A stretch of DNA of 64,000 bases from Bradysia coprophila. Taxonomy: Eukaryota > Arthropoda > Insecta > Diptera > Sciaridae. Of the stretch, positions 47,201 to 60,704 are shown piece by piece. The first letter of the stretch is position 1; the number at the start of each line of letters is the position of its first letter. The translations under genes were made by a program, and so were the position numbers. The notes under the pieces were generated by a model, which worked only from the letters and a program-made list of their open reading frames with translations, did no database searches and was not told the DNA's origin. The DNA lies in the NCBI RefSeq assembly GCF_014529535.1, contig NC_050738.1, positions 11,493,318 through 11,557,317 on the forward strand. Direction: 5' to 3'.

Positions 47201-50200
47201 AATATAATATCCCGTTAAAACTTATGAACATACTGGAACTTACTGGACATTTTCTCAGACATTTTAAAGGCGGCTGACAAAATTGGTTCTATTTTTGTAA
47301 CCAAAATAAATTTTAATAAAATTTAAAAAAAATTCTGTGCATTTGGGAGACAGTCGAACAGTTTTTTGTTTAGACCAATATTTTACGTTGAATTTGTTAA
47401 AACTTCAATTTCCCAATTGGCGGACTGTTGGTGTTCTCTTGTACAATGTAAGGTAAAACTTTACGATTCGCTTGCCGTTTCTCAAAGTTTTACACTTTCC
47501 AATCAGTACCAAGTTCACTTACAAAATTCAACTAGTTTTCAGTATAAACTCGGAACTTCGATGCTCTCAATTTTACGTTTTTATCGATCCAGTGATTAAA
47601 TTATCACATATTTGAATGAGAAGAAGAAGAATATTTTTTTTACTGTACACATACATGAGCCCCAACAACACAATATAATATAAAACATAATCTCATAATG
47701 TGGCCATCTGGTTAAAAATAAGGAATTCGGAAAATAAATGGTGGATGCATGCCACGCACGACTTTATCTTTTCAATAGCGTTTTATACGGTTTGGTGTTT
47801 TTCTTTGCATCGTTCGCCTTTTTTTAAACATTTTTTTTTATTGTTTTCCGTGCAAGGGCTTTACGAATTATATTATTATTTTTATGAAATTGAGAAGAGC
47901 TGTTAAAATATACACAAGAAATTGCAACAATGTTGCAAGTTCGATTGACGTGAGGGACGGACAGAAATTATGTTGGAATAAAATATAAGTTGAAACGACA
48001 GCATTTAAATGTGAACAGGACTCTCGTCTTTTGTTAATCTCGTCTAATCGGATGGCTGTGTTATTATTCCGTATATTTTCATACATATATGCTAAACGAA
48101 ACGAAAAATTTAAATTGAATTTCAAATTATTTTTTTTTTTTGTAAAAACAGTGGTCTGATTTATGCTAAATATTCTGGAATGTGAAATTAATGGAATGGA
48201 ATTAGGAATGTAAAATGTAGCTGCAGGGTATATGAATTTATAATAGAAATAAGTTTTATGATCTTCAATTCACTGAAAGTTGTTCTTTGCTGGTTTCAGT
48301 CTGTAATTATAGTTCACAAATTCCGGTATTGTAAGCATGGATAATTGATGAAAAATTGGAGAATTTGGGATTGTTATGTTCTCAAGGAACGTACACTTCC
48401 CGCCACAAAATATATATATAATCAGTGGCTTATATCGTACCCAACACCGTAAAATATATGGCATACATTCATTTCATGAAAATATAACTATACTATAACG
48501 AGTTTTATGTTATGTTATGTTATGTACACTTGTGGTGTCTATATACCTACATATAACAACGCTCCAACTGAGCAAAAGAATTTTTTAACCCATCAAAAAT
48601 CTGAATAAAATAAAAACAAAAGCACAAATTTATAAAGTAACCTGAGGGCATATGGTGGAATTTTTATAGGCAGCAACCCATCGCATGTGTATATAAATAT
48701 ACATATCTGCAACTAAACCTCATCCTCATTGTACGTGGAACATTGTACAACACTATCTTCATTTTCTTTATTTCATTTTACACAAATATTCGTCTGCCTT
48801 CAATAAAAAACAATTTTTTTTCTTTTTGTTTTTATGCTGATGGTGTGCTGTTCCAACAATATTTATATGAACACAAGAAAGAAAAGAGAGGAAAAAAAAC
48901 CAACGATCCAAGTTATATATTATTTTATATGCATTCGTTCTTTAATGTTACATGGCTTGAAATTGGAATGTTGAACAGTAGCCGATGGCCGGCCTGGTTT
49001 ATCGTCTTATCTGACCATGGAATTTTTATATGTAAATTGGATTAGAGAATCTAATTTATTTTTTATTTTTACATTTTACGAATGGGTGTATATAGGTTTT
49101 GGAGCATTGCAGTATGGAGGATATGAATATATAAAAAAAAGCAAATTGAGAATTTTTCAACGATTTTACTGGGAGCTCTTACACATTGAATGGGACCTAT
49201 GTACATAGAGTGTATGTATATTATATACACAACACATTCTTTTTTTTGTGTTGTTTGTGCACGGTAGCTGAAAATAATTATAATTTTCATCAGATTTTTT
49301 TTTTCTCATTCTCCGGACCGATGTGTAATTACATGAAAAATTTAATTTACTATGAGTACTTTGTATATAATTCATGTATATTGCTGAAGCATTATATATA
49401 TGTGCTAGTGGTCAAAAACACACCAAATTCGAAACGAGTTGAACATTTTTCGGAACCGAGAAAAAAAAAAAAACAACGAAGAGTTAAGAACTGAAAAAAT
49501 GATTACATATTACATGTGACTGCATCACATCTTAATTACCGAAAACCCAATTTCCATCAATATTATAATACATACAAAGCAATGGCGTAACAGATCTGGA
49601 ATTCGAGAATGATGGAAAAAAAAGGTTGTCAATAACCGTTGAGGTCGATTTGAAAATGTTTAATTTGTTATGCATGCGGCCCGGGAGAATTGTTTATTAA
49701 AATTGTGGTAATTTATTTAATTTGTTTATTAAATTTTATTTTATCTTCTGATTTCAAAAATGAATTATAAGGGAAAAACATCGTGTGGATGTGTGCATAT
49801 GCAATGCAATGATTTATGATTGAGTATTGTTCTTTTTCGATTTTTTTTAAAATATCATCCGCGTATGTGCTGGAGTGTAAATTATTTTGTTGAAAATTTA
49901 ATTCCGAAATTACAAAGTTTTCATTATTATTTATTTGAGTGCATGACTTTCGTATGAACTTTTTTTTTCCTCATCTCTCGGTTTAATGGGTTTTCGTGTA
50001 TGATGCATTTTGGAAATGTTGGTGAAATAATAAAATGGTGCTGAAAGGAAATTGAATTGATTTCATTTTGATTATTTTTTTTTTCTTCGTATAATTTGGT
50101 GTGTTGTTTGATGGAGAGATGGAGAGAACGAAAGCGATTAATTTTAATTCTGACATCATGATAATTACATGACCGATGAAGTTCAATGATTTTTTTTTCT

Positions 50201-51770
50201 TCTTTCTTTTGGCAACGGTGTCTTCATTGTCTTTTGTGGAGCATAGCAATAAACATTCCATTCTGTCGCTTCAATTTTATGTTTTATTTACCACAAATAC
50301 GTTAAGGACGTGTTGAACCGTGTTTTTTATGTTGTAATATTGGTTCGTATTGATCTGAATGTTCTTGAGAATTACGACTGTATATAACGTTACCGAGTGT
50401 GTTGAATACGTGAATTAACAGACATTGCATTCTTCTACATCTGCAATATGTTATTGCCAGTTTAACAACTTCACTTTATCGTTATTGCCAATTTCGATAA
50501 ACGGAAGATGTCGTTGTCGCAACATATACTAATTATAATAATTCACTTGACCCTGCTGCTGGAACACGGTAATAGATTCAACTAATTAGGTACCGAAATA
50601 ATGGAACTCAGGTACTGAATACTTAAATTACCTGTACAATAATAGCATCACGTTAAACCCTTTGACGCAATGGTAATAGTATAATGTAGCATGTGTACCT
50701 GCTCGAGCTTACGTTTTCTAAATCATCACTTTTCTTTTCAAAGCGAAAATTTCACTCGTTAATAAGTTGCATTTGTGCAATCGTCGTAATAAACGATTTT
50801 TCTTTGCTGTACATTACCTACGCTATACCTTAGAGAAACATGTATGTATGTCCGACAAAAAAAAACGAGAACCATTATCAATGCATTAGAGCTGTTAGTT
50901 GCGATATCATCATCATGTTAATTACAAGTCTATTTATTACAAACAATAAAAATGATGCAAAAATATAAATGAAAACTAAACACGTAACAATTAAAACATG
51001 TGGAGAGAGAACAAAAAATAAACTGCACAAGCAACAATGCACATATTTGATGTAAAAATGTGCACACGGTAAGAGTAATCTAAGCGAGTGAAATTGTTGA
51101 GAAAAATTCTTTACATTCTCCGAAACATAAAATTAAACATTTTTTTTTAACGACCTCTATTTAACGTGTGCTCAACCAACCGTTTGGTTGACTAGATACA
51201 ATTATAATATTCACGATAAATTCTTACTGATGGTTATTCACACACCTCGGTTTTCTGAATAATTTTCTTTTTAGAACGGTTGACCAATTGAGTTGTCGGT
51301 TTTTTATGAGTAACTTTTTTTACGAATTAATTTTAGTCACCCTCAGTCATTTGGCAGTGATAAAAAATTGTTCCATCACAATGTAAGTGTGAATTCGATG
51401 TCAAATGTCGGTTCATAGGTTCGAAAGTTCGGATGAATTGTAGCACTCAATAAGCGTACTTGCGCTCGTAGTTCACAAGGAATCCTTTTTCCTGAAGATT
51501 CGCACTCGCATTCGCTGTCTAAAGACGATTCCTAATTGTGAAAGAAACAGCTCGACAACTCAAAACTTGTGGGTAGACGCAAATATTGTACGCAGAGGTA
51601 GACGGTCACACAAACCTCAACCATATTCATAATATAATATGAGTATATTCAAACAACTCAACGAATCGATCTTTCAAGAACGGTTAAACATCTGTTATCG
51701 ACAGCAGTGATAAGAATAAGCGACAACCTTTGGTTAATGCTGTTTTATAATAGTATGATAAATGTTAAAA

Positions 51771-51840
51771 CAAATGAAGTACAAGATTTTATTTGTATCA
51801 AACCCTATGTTGATACTTCGAACACCAGAAGTAATAGATT
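51771..51840 (+). repeat. Dispersed motif pair (GAAGTAAAAGATT family)
   Basis: caaatgaagtacaagatttt at 51771-51790 and agaagtaatagatt at 51827-51840, preceded about 80 bases upstream by gttatcgacag. Similar TATCGACA-type sequences flank other copies. Confidence 0.65.
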
Positions 51841-53700
51841 TAATGGCATTATTTATGGTGACACGCTTATCATTTCGAAATGGTAAAATAATACTAGATG
51901 CAGGGCGCTAAAAGTTATGTTTGATTCAGTGTCAAGCTGTGTCCAAAACTCTGCTATTTTAATTTCTTAATACTACACCCAATTCATTGCCTTCATTTTT
52001 ATTCATGTTTGGAATCAGAAATTCATGTCAGAATGTTACGTTCATATAATACAAATAGTATTTATTCCAGTAATGGTAATAGAATTCAACCAGTACCAGT
52101 TTTTAGTTTATAATACCACTCTCTCTTTAAATATAAACTTATTTTCCATTTTATATTTCCACAATAAAATGATTACCAAAGTTGATTCAACTGATGTTAT
52201 ATGTAATAGTGTACATACGTATAGTGCACAAGAAATGTGGAATATATAGTAAATTGCATTTTATATGCGAATGCATGCACTTATGTGTATTATATAGAGA
52301 AAAAAATTCATTGCTCACACAATACGAGTGAAAATATATGCCTCATTCACCTACAAGAATAGGTAAAAAATTATAGCATTCAGTTACACGGCCGTTAAGA
52401 TATGTGTATATATATAGAGAGAGAGGAATAAAATTTACCTTAATGGTTTTGACTTGTTGCAGAGATCAACAATTTTGTGATATTCGAATTGTGTGTGTCG
52501 GATTTTTACTTGTTTTGGCATGACAAAAATGTCTTTTACCAACTTATATTTATATCTCGATATAAAACGATTTGATATAAAAGTCATACCAAAAATAAAA
52601 CAAATGGACATTTCGAGTATAGAAGAATTTTTAGCTGTAAATAAATTATTGCTGCTCGGATGGACGAGCGAGAAAAAGAAACGAGTTTTATGAACAATAA
52701 TTATTTGAAATGAAAATGACAAATCTGAAATGCCAATTCCATTCATGACGTTGATTAATACCATACCAGTATACAACTAATGCACGATATATGTTGTGTG
52801 TATACGGCGATGTGTATTCAATTTAATAGAAAAAATCTCACCCAGGCCATACTTAAATGTTCTCACGCACTGGAGCACTTTAAATCTTCACATAAAGCGT
52901 CTACATCGAAGCGGTAATGGAATTTCATCAAAAAGGCTACATGTAACGTATTTTTGATAGATCGGTTTGCTGAGCTATATCGCATACAATGTGTGCTGTT
53001 TAGTAGCAAAATAGTTTAAGTTCTCAAAAACATTTAGATTTATCATTTCAACTTAGAGCGCAGATATATGTCACACAGCACACGAAAAATAGATTGAGTT
53101 AATTGAGTTGAAAAAATAACATCTAAGTAGATGGGTTCGCAAATAAGCATTCGCTACGCATTCTTATATCGATTCGTAGTGATTGATGATGAGCATTTTT
53201 AAATTTTTCGATTTTAAACGGGGAGCAATTATTTTGTTTACTTTACTTTTGTAAACATTCGATCAATCAATTTTTAATACACAGTCACGGATTCATAGAA
53301 ACTAACCTCCCCCACATACAGCGAGCGTATCAGTGGGACAGTTATCGAATCTACTACTTGATTTGATTTAAGTATTATCGACAGACAGAGAAAGAATCTT
53401 ATAGTTCATTTTTTGTAAAATATTTTGCTATTATATAAGACATCGTTAGCTAGAGATCATTATTTATTTTTGTAGTTATTGTCTATAGCAGGGCGAACCA
53501 AGGCGAAGCCGATGTTGACAACACATCGTAACTTAGGCAGGGAAAGGTCACTTTACATCCCTAGAAAATTAAGTGCAATTTTGGACCGCCGCGATTTAAT
53601 TTACCCTTGCACGCGCCAAAATCTGTTCTTGGCTCCTTCTTCTTAACAAAACTTTCCGGACCATTTTTTTCTTCTAAATTCTGACATGCATTTTAAAGAT

Positions 53701-53768
53701 AATGAAGTAAAAGATTTTCTGTCAATCTATAAAAAACATTCTTAGATCAGAAGAAGTAGAACAGATTC
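53701..53768 (+). repeat. Dispersed motif pair (GAAGTAAAAGATT family)
   Basis: aatgaagtaaaagatttt at 53701-53718 and agaagaagtagaacagatt at 53750-53768. A reverse-strand copy (aatctactacttgatttg) is 350 bases upstream, at 53348-53365. Confidence 0.65.
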
Positions 53769-56420
53769 AATGGTATGGTACAAGACTTGACCCAATCATT
53801 TTTAACGGCTTTGGATTGTGTGGGTGGTTAACCCGAGTTGATCGAGTTTTTAATATTGAATAAACTATATTTCCTATACACTTTCACAATAAGGTTAAAA
53901 TGATCCGATCCGATCAAATAGTTAACGAGCTGCTTCAAAAGAACTTCACACACCACAAGTCCATAGTTGAATTGTATGCATTGGCTTGTTCTTCAGTTGC
54001 TTTTGTACGCAGAGAGTGTATCTTTTTGAAACGGCTTCAAGCGCCCAAACAAGTATTGTTTCCTCCAGTCTTATACACATCGATTGACGACGACGAAGCA
54101 CATTATAAGAAACTTGACAATTTACTGATATTATTATTTTCCAATGCAGCCGTATAACACATATCTTCATAAAAGTTAAATAATGTGCAGCAGAAAATTT
54201 TATAGTGCCATTAATGCGGATTAGATGTTCTCTCGGGTACGGTAAGTCTAATCGATATCTGCCCGATTATAATTTTTGTAACTGAAGCTGGATAGATTGA
54301 AAATGAGCTTATTTATTGATTATTGTGATTATATGGGTCGCTGATTGTTAATTTATGTTTATGTTTACGATCGGCGATAGTTTTCGTTTGATACAATGTA
54401 ATATGCGATATAAAATGTTCTTTTATCGGTATCATAATTGAAATTTTTTATATTATATTGAATCCACATTCGCTTTGGTTATGTGGGTTACGAGAGAAGT
54501 GCAACGTTAACGAAATTCCACATCTTTCGGAAGAATGCAGAATATTTGTATTGATTGCGTTTCTATGGGTTTCACTGTTTTGTTGATGGCTGGAATGGTT
54601 CGTGTAATGAGCCGCTCGTCAAACTACATCCTGGGAATTCTCCGTTCAACGAGTACTCCTTTCGGTAAATGTATAAAGCAAGACCACATAGTGCATGTTC
54701 AATTAATTCGAAAGATTGTTTCTTTTTGCTACGTTTTTAACAATCCTACAATTACTTGATCTAGCTGCGAAGGAAACTTGAATGAAATCCTTGTTACATG
54801 AAAACCCCGACAACAGCATACAAAAACGAAAATCTTCGATTAAAATGCGCTACAGTTTTTATTTATTAAAACTTAAAACAAGCTTCGGAAGCAACCAAAC
54901 CGATGCATTGCGTCGGAATAATAGTGCTAAAAAATCGGTGCTTTTGAACGTTAAAATGTATTCACATATTAGTTGTCGGCTCGTTTTATGTTGTTGTTTT
55001 TTTATGATTTTCCATAAATAGGATAGAGTTGCACATATAGAAAGGTAACAAACAGCAATAATGAGAACGCTACAACCACAAGATATAAGAAAAGAAAATA
55101 TCGTCTCGAGTCTCGACAATGTATTCGGCAATGATGTACTTGGTATAAATTTATTGTTGCTTTTTTTTCGTTCGTTTTCTGTTAATACCTCTAAATGGGT
55201 GCGGCACGAAATCATCAGGCCGAATTAGAGTCTGACGAATAAAAGTCTGATAGGATGGAAACACAGACCGCAAGTACATCTTATATCGAGAAATGTTGAT
55301 ATTATCCAGTAGACATGTAAACCTTCGTAAACAATGTCTAGTTTGTACAACATGTTCACGAATGCATTGCTAATTGGTGTTGAAGTCTCGACTAAAGCCT
55401 ACAGGGTGAACGATGGAACTGAGAACAATGTGAAGAAAATATGGACATTTTAAATTGAGTAATTTGAGGTCGAAAACATGAAATAATTTAATGTTTGATC
55501 GAACATTAATAATTCAACGAAAATTAATTGAAGAACCTTCTTGGTAACAGAAAAAAAATCTTATTGTGATGCGAAACCAGTTGCTAAAAGTCTTTCTACC
55601 CATCTTTTAATGTCGGTTTTTTTTATATCTTATATCAGTTTTGCTGTTTATGTATAATGTTTACCACACGAACAAAAAAAAACTTAAATAAATTAAAACT
55701 AAAAATAAAAACCTGCCTGGAAAACATGAATTTTGTCAAAAACAAGTATTTTTAAATATAATACACATACACACCGCGTCCATTCCATAAAGTCAAACAT
55801 ATTTTCACATGTATTTATAAACACAACCTTTTTATATTTGAAATTTATTTCTTATTAATTATTGGCATCCGCTATTTCGAATTAACATTTTTTTTAACTG
55901 AATATTTTCGACGATAAATTTAACATCATTTCAGTCAAAATGTTGAGCTTCGAACTATTCTCACTCATGATTCATAGAACCCAGGAATCTGGTCATGATT
56001 TATGTAGCTAGGAACCGGAAACTATCAAAATGTTGAAAATTTCGAAAAAAAAAGGTTCGAATTTAGCCTCATTTTTGTATATCTCAATTATTGTTGTTTT
56101 GATATTCAACAAAAAATGATTTGTATAATTCGTTGTATTGTTTGGATATATTACCAAAATTTGAATGATACACTCCTCATCTCCTCAATCATTGTATTTT
56201 GTATATTTCGTTGTATTCAGAGTGTGCTCAAATTCCCAAGCAATACAACGACTTCAATAAATCGGTTAACCACTTTAATAAGACATCCGAAAATTGTCGA
56301 ACATACCTTCAAGCAGGGACTTTGTGGAAAAATCAGTTTCCCGAATATTCCTCGAAATTTCTTCAAAGTCTCTACACATATTTGAGTTTTTTTAGAGTTC
56401 TAAAAGTCATCGATGCTCTC

Positions 56421-56532
56421 AGTCAATTGAAGGTTTCCAGTTTATGATATTTTGGCGGAAAATTTGAATTCGCTTTATCGAATTCAAACTTCGCGCTAAA
56501 ATATCATAAACTGGGAATCACTTAATTGGCTG
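56421..56532. repeat. Hairpin-forming inverted repeat, about 112 bp
   Basis: Arms of about 50 bases. The outer part is imperfect (cagtcaattg / ttaattggctg). The middle is a perfect 16-base match (cagtttatgatatttt with its complement). The tip is a perfect tttgaattcg / cgaattcaaa stem with a six-base loop. It may be a MITE or a hairpin RNA source; nothing decides between them. Confidence 0.8.
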
Positions 56533-56800
56533 TGTATGTTGATAACATTTGAAACTCTGATAAACCTTAAACTTAAGGTGAACAAACTGTAGGCTTATCA
56601 AAAACGATTTCTCAAAAAATTTCTAAAAACATAGCTAACGCCGACCCGTACGAAACACCTATTCGTATCAAAAGCCTTTAATGTGAAACTCTTCATTTTC
56701 TTCTCTGCTGAAAAACTATTCTTCCTTTTAAATCACTTACATTATCCACTCTTTGCCTTGTTATCATATACAATTAAATTGCCGGAGGCAATATAGACAG

Positions 56801-57850
56801 CCCCGTACGAAGTCAAATTTCATAAATTCCTATTTAAACAGCTATATACCGCTATATTTACCTATATTTCACTGTAAATAAACATTTCACAGAGGAATAT
56901 GCTATTATATAGCTCTATATGCCTGTATATAGCTCAATATAGCTGTATATAGGTATATATAGATGTCCATATATGGAATCCCTGAAACCCCTCACACTTA
57001 ACACATTATTTCCATGTTAACAGAAACTCTCTAAGCATCATTTTTCCTACTTTAAATCGTTTTACTAAAATCCAATATGGCCGCCGGCAGCCATTTTGTT
57101 AGGAGACCGGAAATAGTACCGACGCTTTACATTCGTTAATACCTTTCAAACAAAAAAAAATTCATGAAATTCGGTCAAAATTTACTCGAGATATTGTCAA
57201 AATACACCACGTTCACTGTACTTCCGAGTAGCCAGATAAGAGCTCACTCCAAGAGACCTAGCTCACGCTCCGGAGAACATAATTTCATTAAAAAAATTTT
57301 CCCTGATTGGTACGGTCAATACCTATCTAATAAAGCTAAAACAGACGAAGTATGTTCAAATGTGGCCGACCTACAAGCAAAAACTGCTTGCCGCCCTGTG
57401 CCTGTTCCACACCAAGGGGTCTAACTCACGAGTCGGTCATCCGATTTCCATAAACTTTTTTTTTGTCGATCGGTATTGTAAATACCTTTTATTTGACGTA
57501 TCACTTACAAGTTTAACGTTTAAATGTCCGGAGATATCTTCGAAAAACCGTAAAGCACTTATTGGGCCACAGCTCGGGAGGGGTCGATCCAAAATCACTC
57601 ATCTTCGAACTTAGCCTGTCTTTTGACATTACCAAACGGGAAAAAAAAGAATTTTCAAAATCGGATGCGTTTTACTCAAGTTATCGTGCAGACAGACAGA
57701 CGGACAGACGGACAGACAGACGGACATTTTTTTTTCGCGGATTTGGCATCTCTAGACAACCACAATAGGTTTCCCCTTACTCAGGGAGTCCAATTCGACG
57801 TGTTACAAACGTATGCGTAAACCTATAAGACCCCAGTACTTCGTACGGGT
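56801..57850. mobile_element. 1.05-kb element with short terminal inverted repeats
   Basis: Left end ccccgtacgaagt (56801-56813), right end acttcgtacggg (57838-57849), facing each other. The interior has a stretch of tatatagct repeats (56830-56970), a more GC-rich block (aatatggccgccggcagcca near 57075), and a (cagacggacaga)n tract at about 57692-57726. Short frames across it lack domains. The composition differs from the surrounding AT-rich DNA, which supports a separate origin. It appears non-autonomous. The target duplication is not clear. Confidence 0.65.
57692..57726. repeat. (CAGA/CGGA)n simple repeat
   Basis: Tandem cagacagacagacggacag units near the right end of the 1.05-kb element, followed by a T run. 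Confidence 0.9.
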
Positions 57851-59404
57851 CTAAAAAAAGGTGCCACTGCTTTTAGGTTTTGAAAATAGAAGTAACAAAG
57901 TCGAAGAGACTAAAGAAATTTCAGTGAATATGGAACACAACTTGTACTTAAATACTCGTTTTTCAGGATTCAACAATCCACCTTTTGTTCAACTCACTGT
58001 GATTACTTTAATGGCGACGATTTTCGGAAGCTTCGTCGAATATTTATTCATTTAATGTAAATCAACTACTATGATACAATAAATAAATAAAGTGTGACGC
58101 TAACAAGTCTGTCCTGCCATACAAATACAGCATTCAAATGTTGAGCGAGTATAATCTTTCGGTTTTTTTTTCTTCTTCTTTTTCTTTATTTTCATTCAAT
58201 GGCTGTGTGCATTTTAAATTTAAAAATCTGTTAGGTTTTTTTTAGAGAAGTTGTCTTAACCATATATGGTCCTCAGCGTGGGTGTAAGTATTTTCATCTG
58301 CTTGGTCAGAGATTTATAATAGGCTCGCTAAACAGTGTCTTGTTTCGGAATCGAAGAGAAAAGAAAACCAAATTCCAGACTGTGTTCGTAGTAAAATATT
58401 TGTTTGAATTTCGTGAATGTTTTATGTAACCAAATGAAGGTATAATGAATGTTTCAGTTTAATATTAGGGTGTGAGAAGTGGAGCACATTTCGAATATCC
58501 ACTAACGAGTTTGCTAACGTTGTAATAAAGGCAACACACACTCTGTGTACTGAAAGGCTCTACAAAAATTATTTGAAGCGACATGGAAGTCATTTCGATG
58601 CACATAATTCTGCTAAATTACCCTCATTAACTTTATAATTTTCTTCGTTTTATTTAAAAAAAAAAATGAGTTTAACTTAAATTTACAACGCACAGTAATT
58701 AATTTTAATGTCGAAGATGCTTTATCAAATTGTAATGAAACTGTTTTGTGCTTGAAAATAGCTTCTGTATTTCTGTATTGGAAAGATTTTAAACTTTACT
58801 CTATCGAATCGTAAAGCATAAATTACTGATAGCTTCGGAGAACATAATTTTTCTTATTTTCGTAGAGATGAGAAAAAAATAAGAAGAAGACGAAGTAATT
58901 TAATGATAGAGTAGAAACGGTTTTTTTTTATTTATTTTAATTTAATGAAATGGAAGATTGGAAGGTACCAACACTATAGATAAAATATATTCTGTTTGCA
59001 ATATTATAATATCTGAACCTTGTCTAACGAGTTACACACTACACGAGAGTGCTACAAACATTCAATAATGTAGGTTACTGTACTACCTCTTTAATTCGAA
59101 AAATATTGTCTTGTTTTAATACTTTATATAGAGGTGTAGCATATTATAGATTTTTTTGAAATAATAAAAAAAAACTGTGTTGGTGTAACATACAAATTGG
59201 TGTAATAATATGAAGTCAAGAGTGTTCAATACGAAATTATTACAATGGTTAAGTAGAGTATATAGTATGTATCTACCAAGCAAGCATTTTCTATATTTTC
59301 TAAATTAGCAATGATCTGGATTTGGATTTTGGTTATGATAATTTGTGTTTTTTAGTTTAAGATTAATATGTTATTGGGCTGAAAAAGTCTGTTTATTGAT
59401 CTAT

Positions 59405-59445
59405 AAATAAATAAAAAAAAAAAAAAAAAAAAAATAAATAAATAT
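59405..59445. repeat. A-rich tract (AAATA/poly-A)
   Basis: aaataaat units around a run of about 22 A. It could be a simple repeat or the tail of an old retroposed sequence; no body of such an element is recognised beside it. Confidence 0.8.
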
Positions 59446-60121
59446 CAACAGATATACTGTTGGTTTAATACAATTATTGGTTGTTACATTTTTTGCACAT
59501 TATTCACCCGACTTTGATTAGGCTAAGAATTCGATATGAGTTTTTTTCCGATGACTCAAGCCTCCACATATTTTTTTTTTTGAAAACCAAATATACAAAT
59601 ATTTTGAAAACGTTTTTTTTTATTTGAATCTATTTGCTGTAGATCCGATTTGGAATTTGAGATTTCGTGTTCAGTTTTAGCAATAGATTAGGTGTAGTTT
59701 TCGTATCTAGGTATTTTGGATGATTAATTTTAAAAGCATTAAGATAGCGTGACGGCTGAGTCAGTAAATAAATGAAAACAAGACTTTTTCGACGTTGCGG
59801 AAAACTGTTGACAAATTTTGGTAATCAAACCAATTGCACAGCATGTCCAATCGCGACCTGCAGAATCTACCAATTTATCCTATTTTATCCTTTATGCTGA
59901 AAGCAAACTTTTAAAGGTTAAATAGGGTCTTACAATCACTTGAATTAAATTAGTCTGGTAAAGAGGGTACTACTTTATCATTGACCAGTTTACTATTATT
60001 TAAAGCAAATGCTCTTTTTTCAGGAGAGACCATAGTATCGCAATTAAATCATCAAATCTTTTACTCCTTTTGTTAAAAAAAAAACTCCTAGTGTTTAGTA
60101 CAATAGTACATTACTATACCA

Positions 60122-60224
60122 GTGAAGTAATTTGATATCTCGTATCCAGATGAGTAAAAGTATCCGAGTTCTTCAGCCCGAGGTACTTTTACTCATCGTG
60201 ATACGAGATATCAAATTACTTCAC
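60122..60224. repeat. Near-perfect 103-bp hairpin
   Basis: The first 24 bases (gtgaagtaatttgatatctc and 4 more) are perfectly complementary to 60201-60224. After a small mismatch, a second stem pairs gatgagtaaaagta with tacttttactcatc. The loop is about 20 bases and GC-richer. The outer gtgaagtaa resembles the GAAGTAA motif family. Confidence 0.85.
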
Positions 60225-60303
60225 GTGTAAAGTATAACGTTTTACTTTACGGACGATGGAAAAGGTTTTCACTAGTGAGGGAATAGCCACATTACCTCAC
60301 TAG

Positions 60304-60331
60304 TGAAGTAAAATCTTTTTTTACTTCATTA
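60304..60331. repeat. Two facing copies of the dispersed motif
   Basis: tgaagtaaaatct followed directly by tttttacttcatta, a compact palindrome of the same motif family, 80 bases past the 103-bp hairpin. Confidence 0.6.
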
Positions 60332-60704
60332 GTTAGTTGTCTATATAAATGAGCACTGGCTGGAGATCATTGTCGATTATTGACGTCACTTTTGCTAACA
60401 GATGATTAGTCGTTTCCAAAATGTTCTTGCGAGATTTTTGTAATGGAAGTAAATTCTTGTATAAAGTATAAAATGAACATTATATTAGTACAAAGAGCTT
60501 GTGCAATCGATGAGAATTTTTACACTGACAATTCAATCCAGTTTTTTCTTCTGTAATATACACAGAAATAGAAAATGTTAATTACAATGTGCACAGAACT
60601 GATAATAAGCTACAATTTATTTACTCAATGCGTTGTGCGTCTAGGGAGAAAAAGTAAGACATTACTTCATTCTGCCAAATTTTGGTTTGTTGCTTTCGTG
60701 TGAA

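Larger units (their letters stand above)
47201..56420. other. Gene-free AT-rich region
   Basis: No recognisable gene. A motif pair is at 51771-51840, a reverse copy at 53348-53365 and another pair at 53701-53768. 51.4-51.65 kb is a little richer in GC than its surroundings and could hold a promoter or 5' exon, but no signal proves it. An 85-codon frame at 53900-54157 has unusually coding-like codon use (see findings). Confidence 0.4.

Noticed and set aside
49983-50261. 92-codon Lys-rich minus frame
   Set aside because: It is made of A runs (KKKKKS, KKKKII) in AT-rich DNA; no start context or domain.
57164-57820. Four overlapping plus frames with DRQTDRRTDG-like stretches
   Set aside because: They are generated by the CAGACGGA repeat and lie within the 1.05-kb element; no transposase motif.
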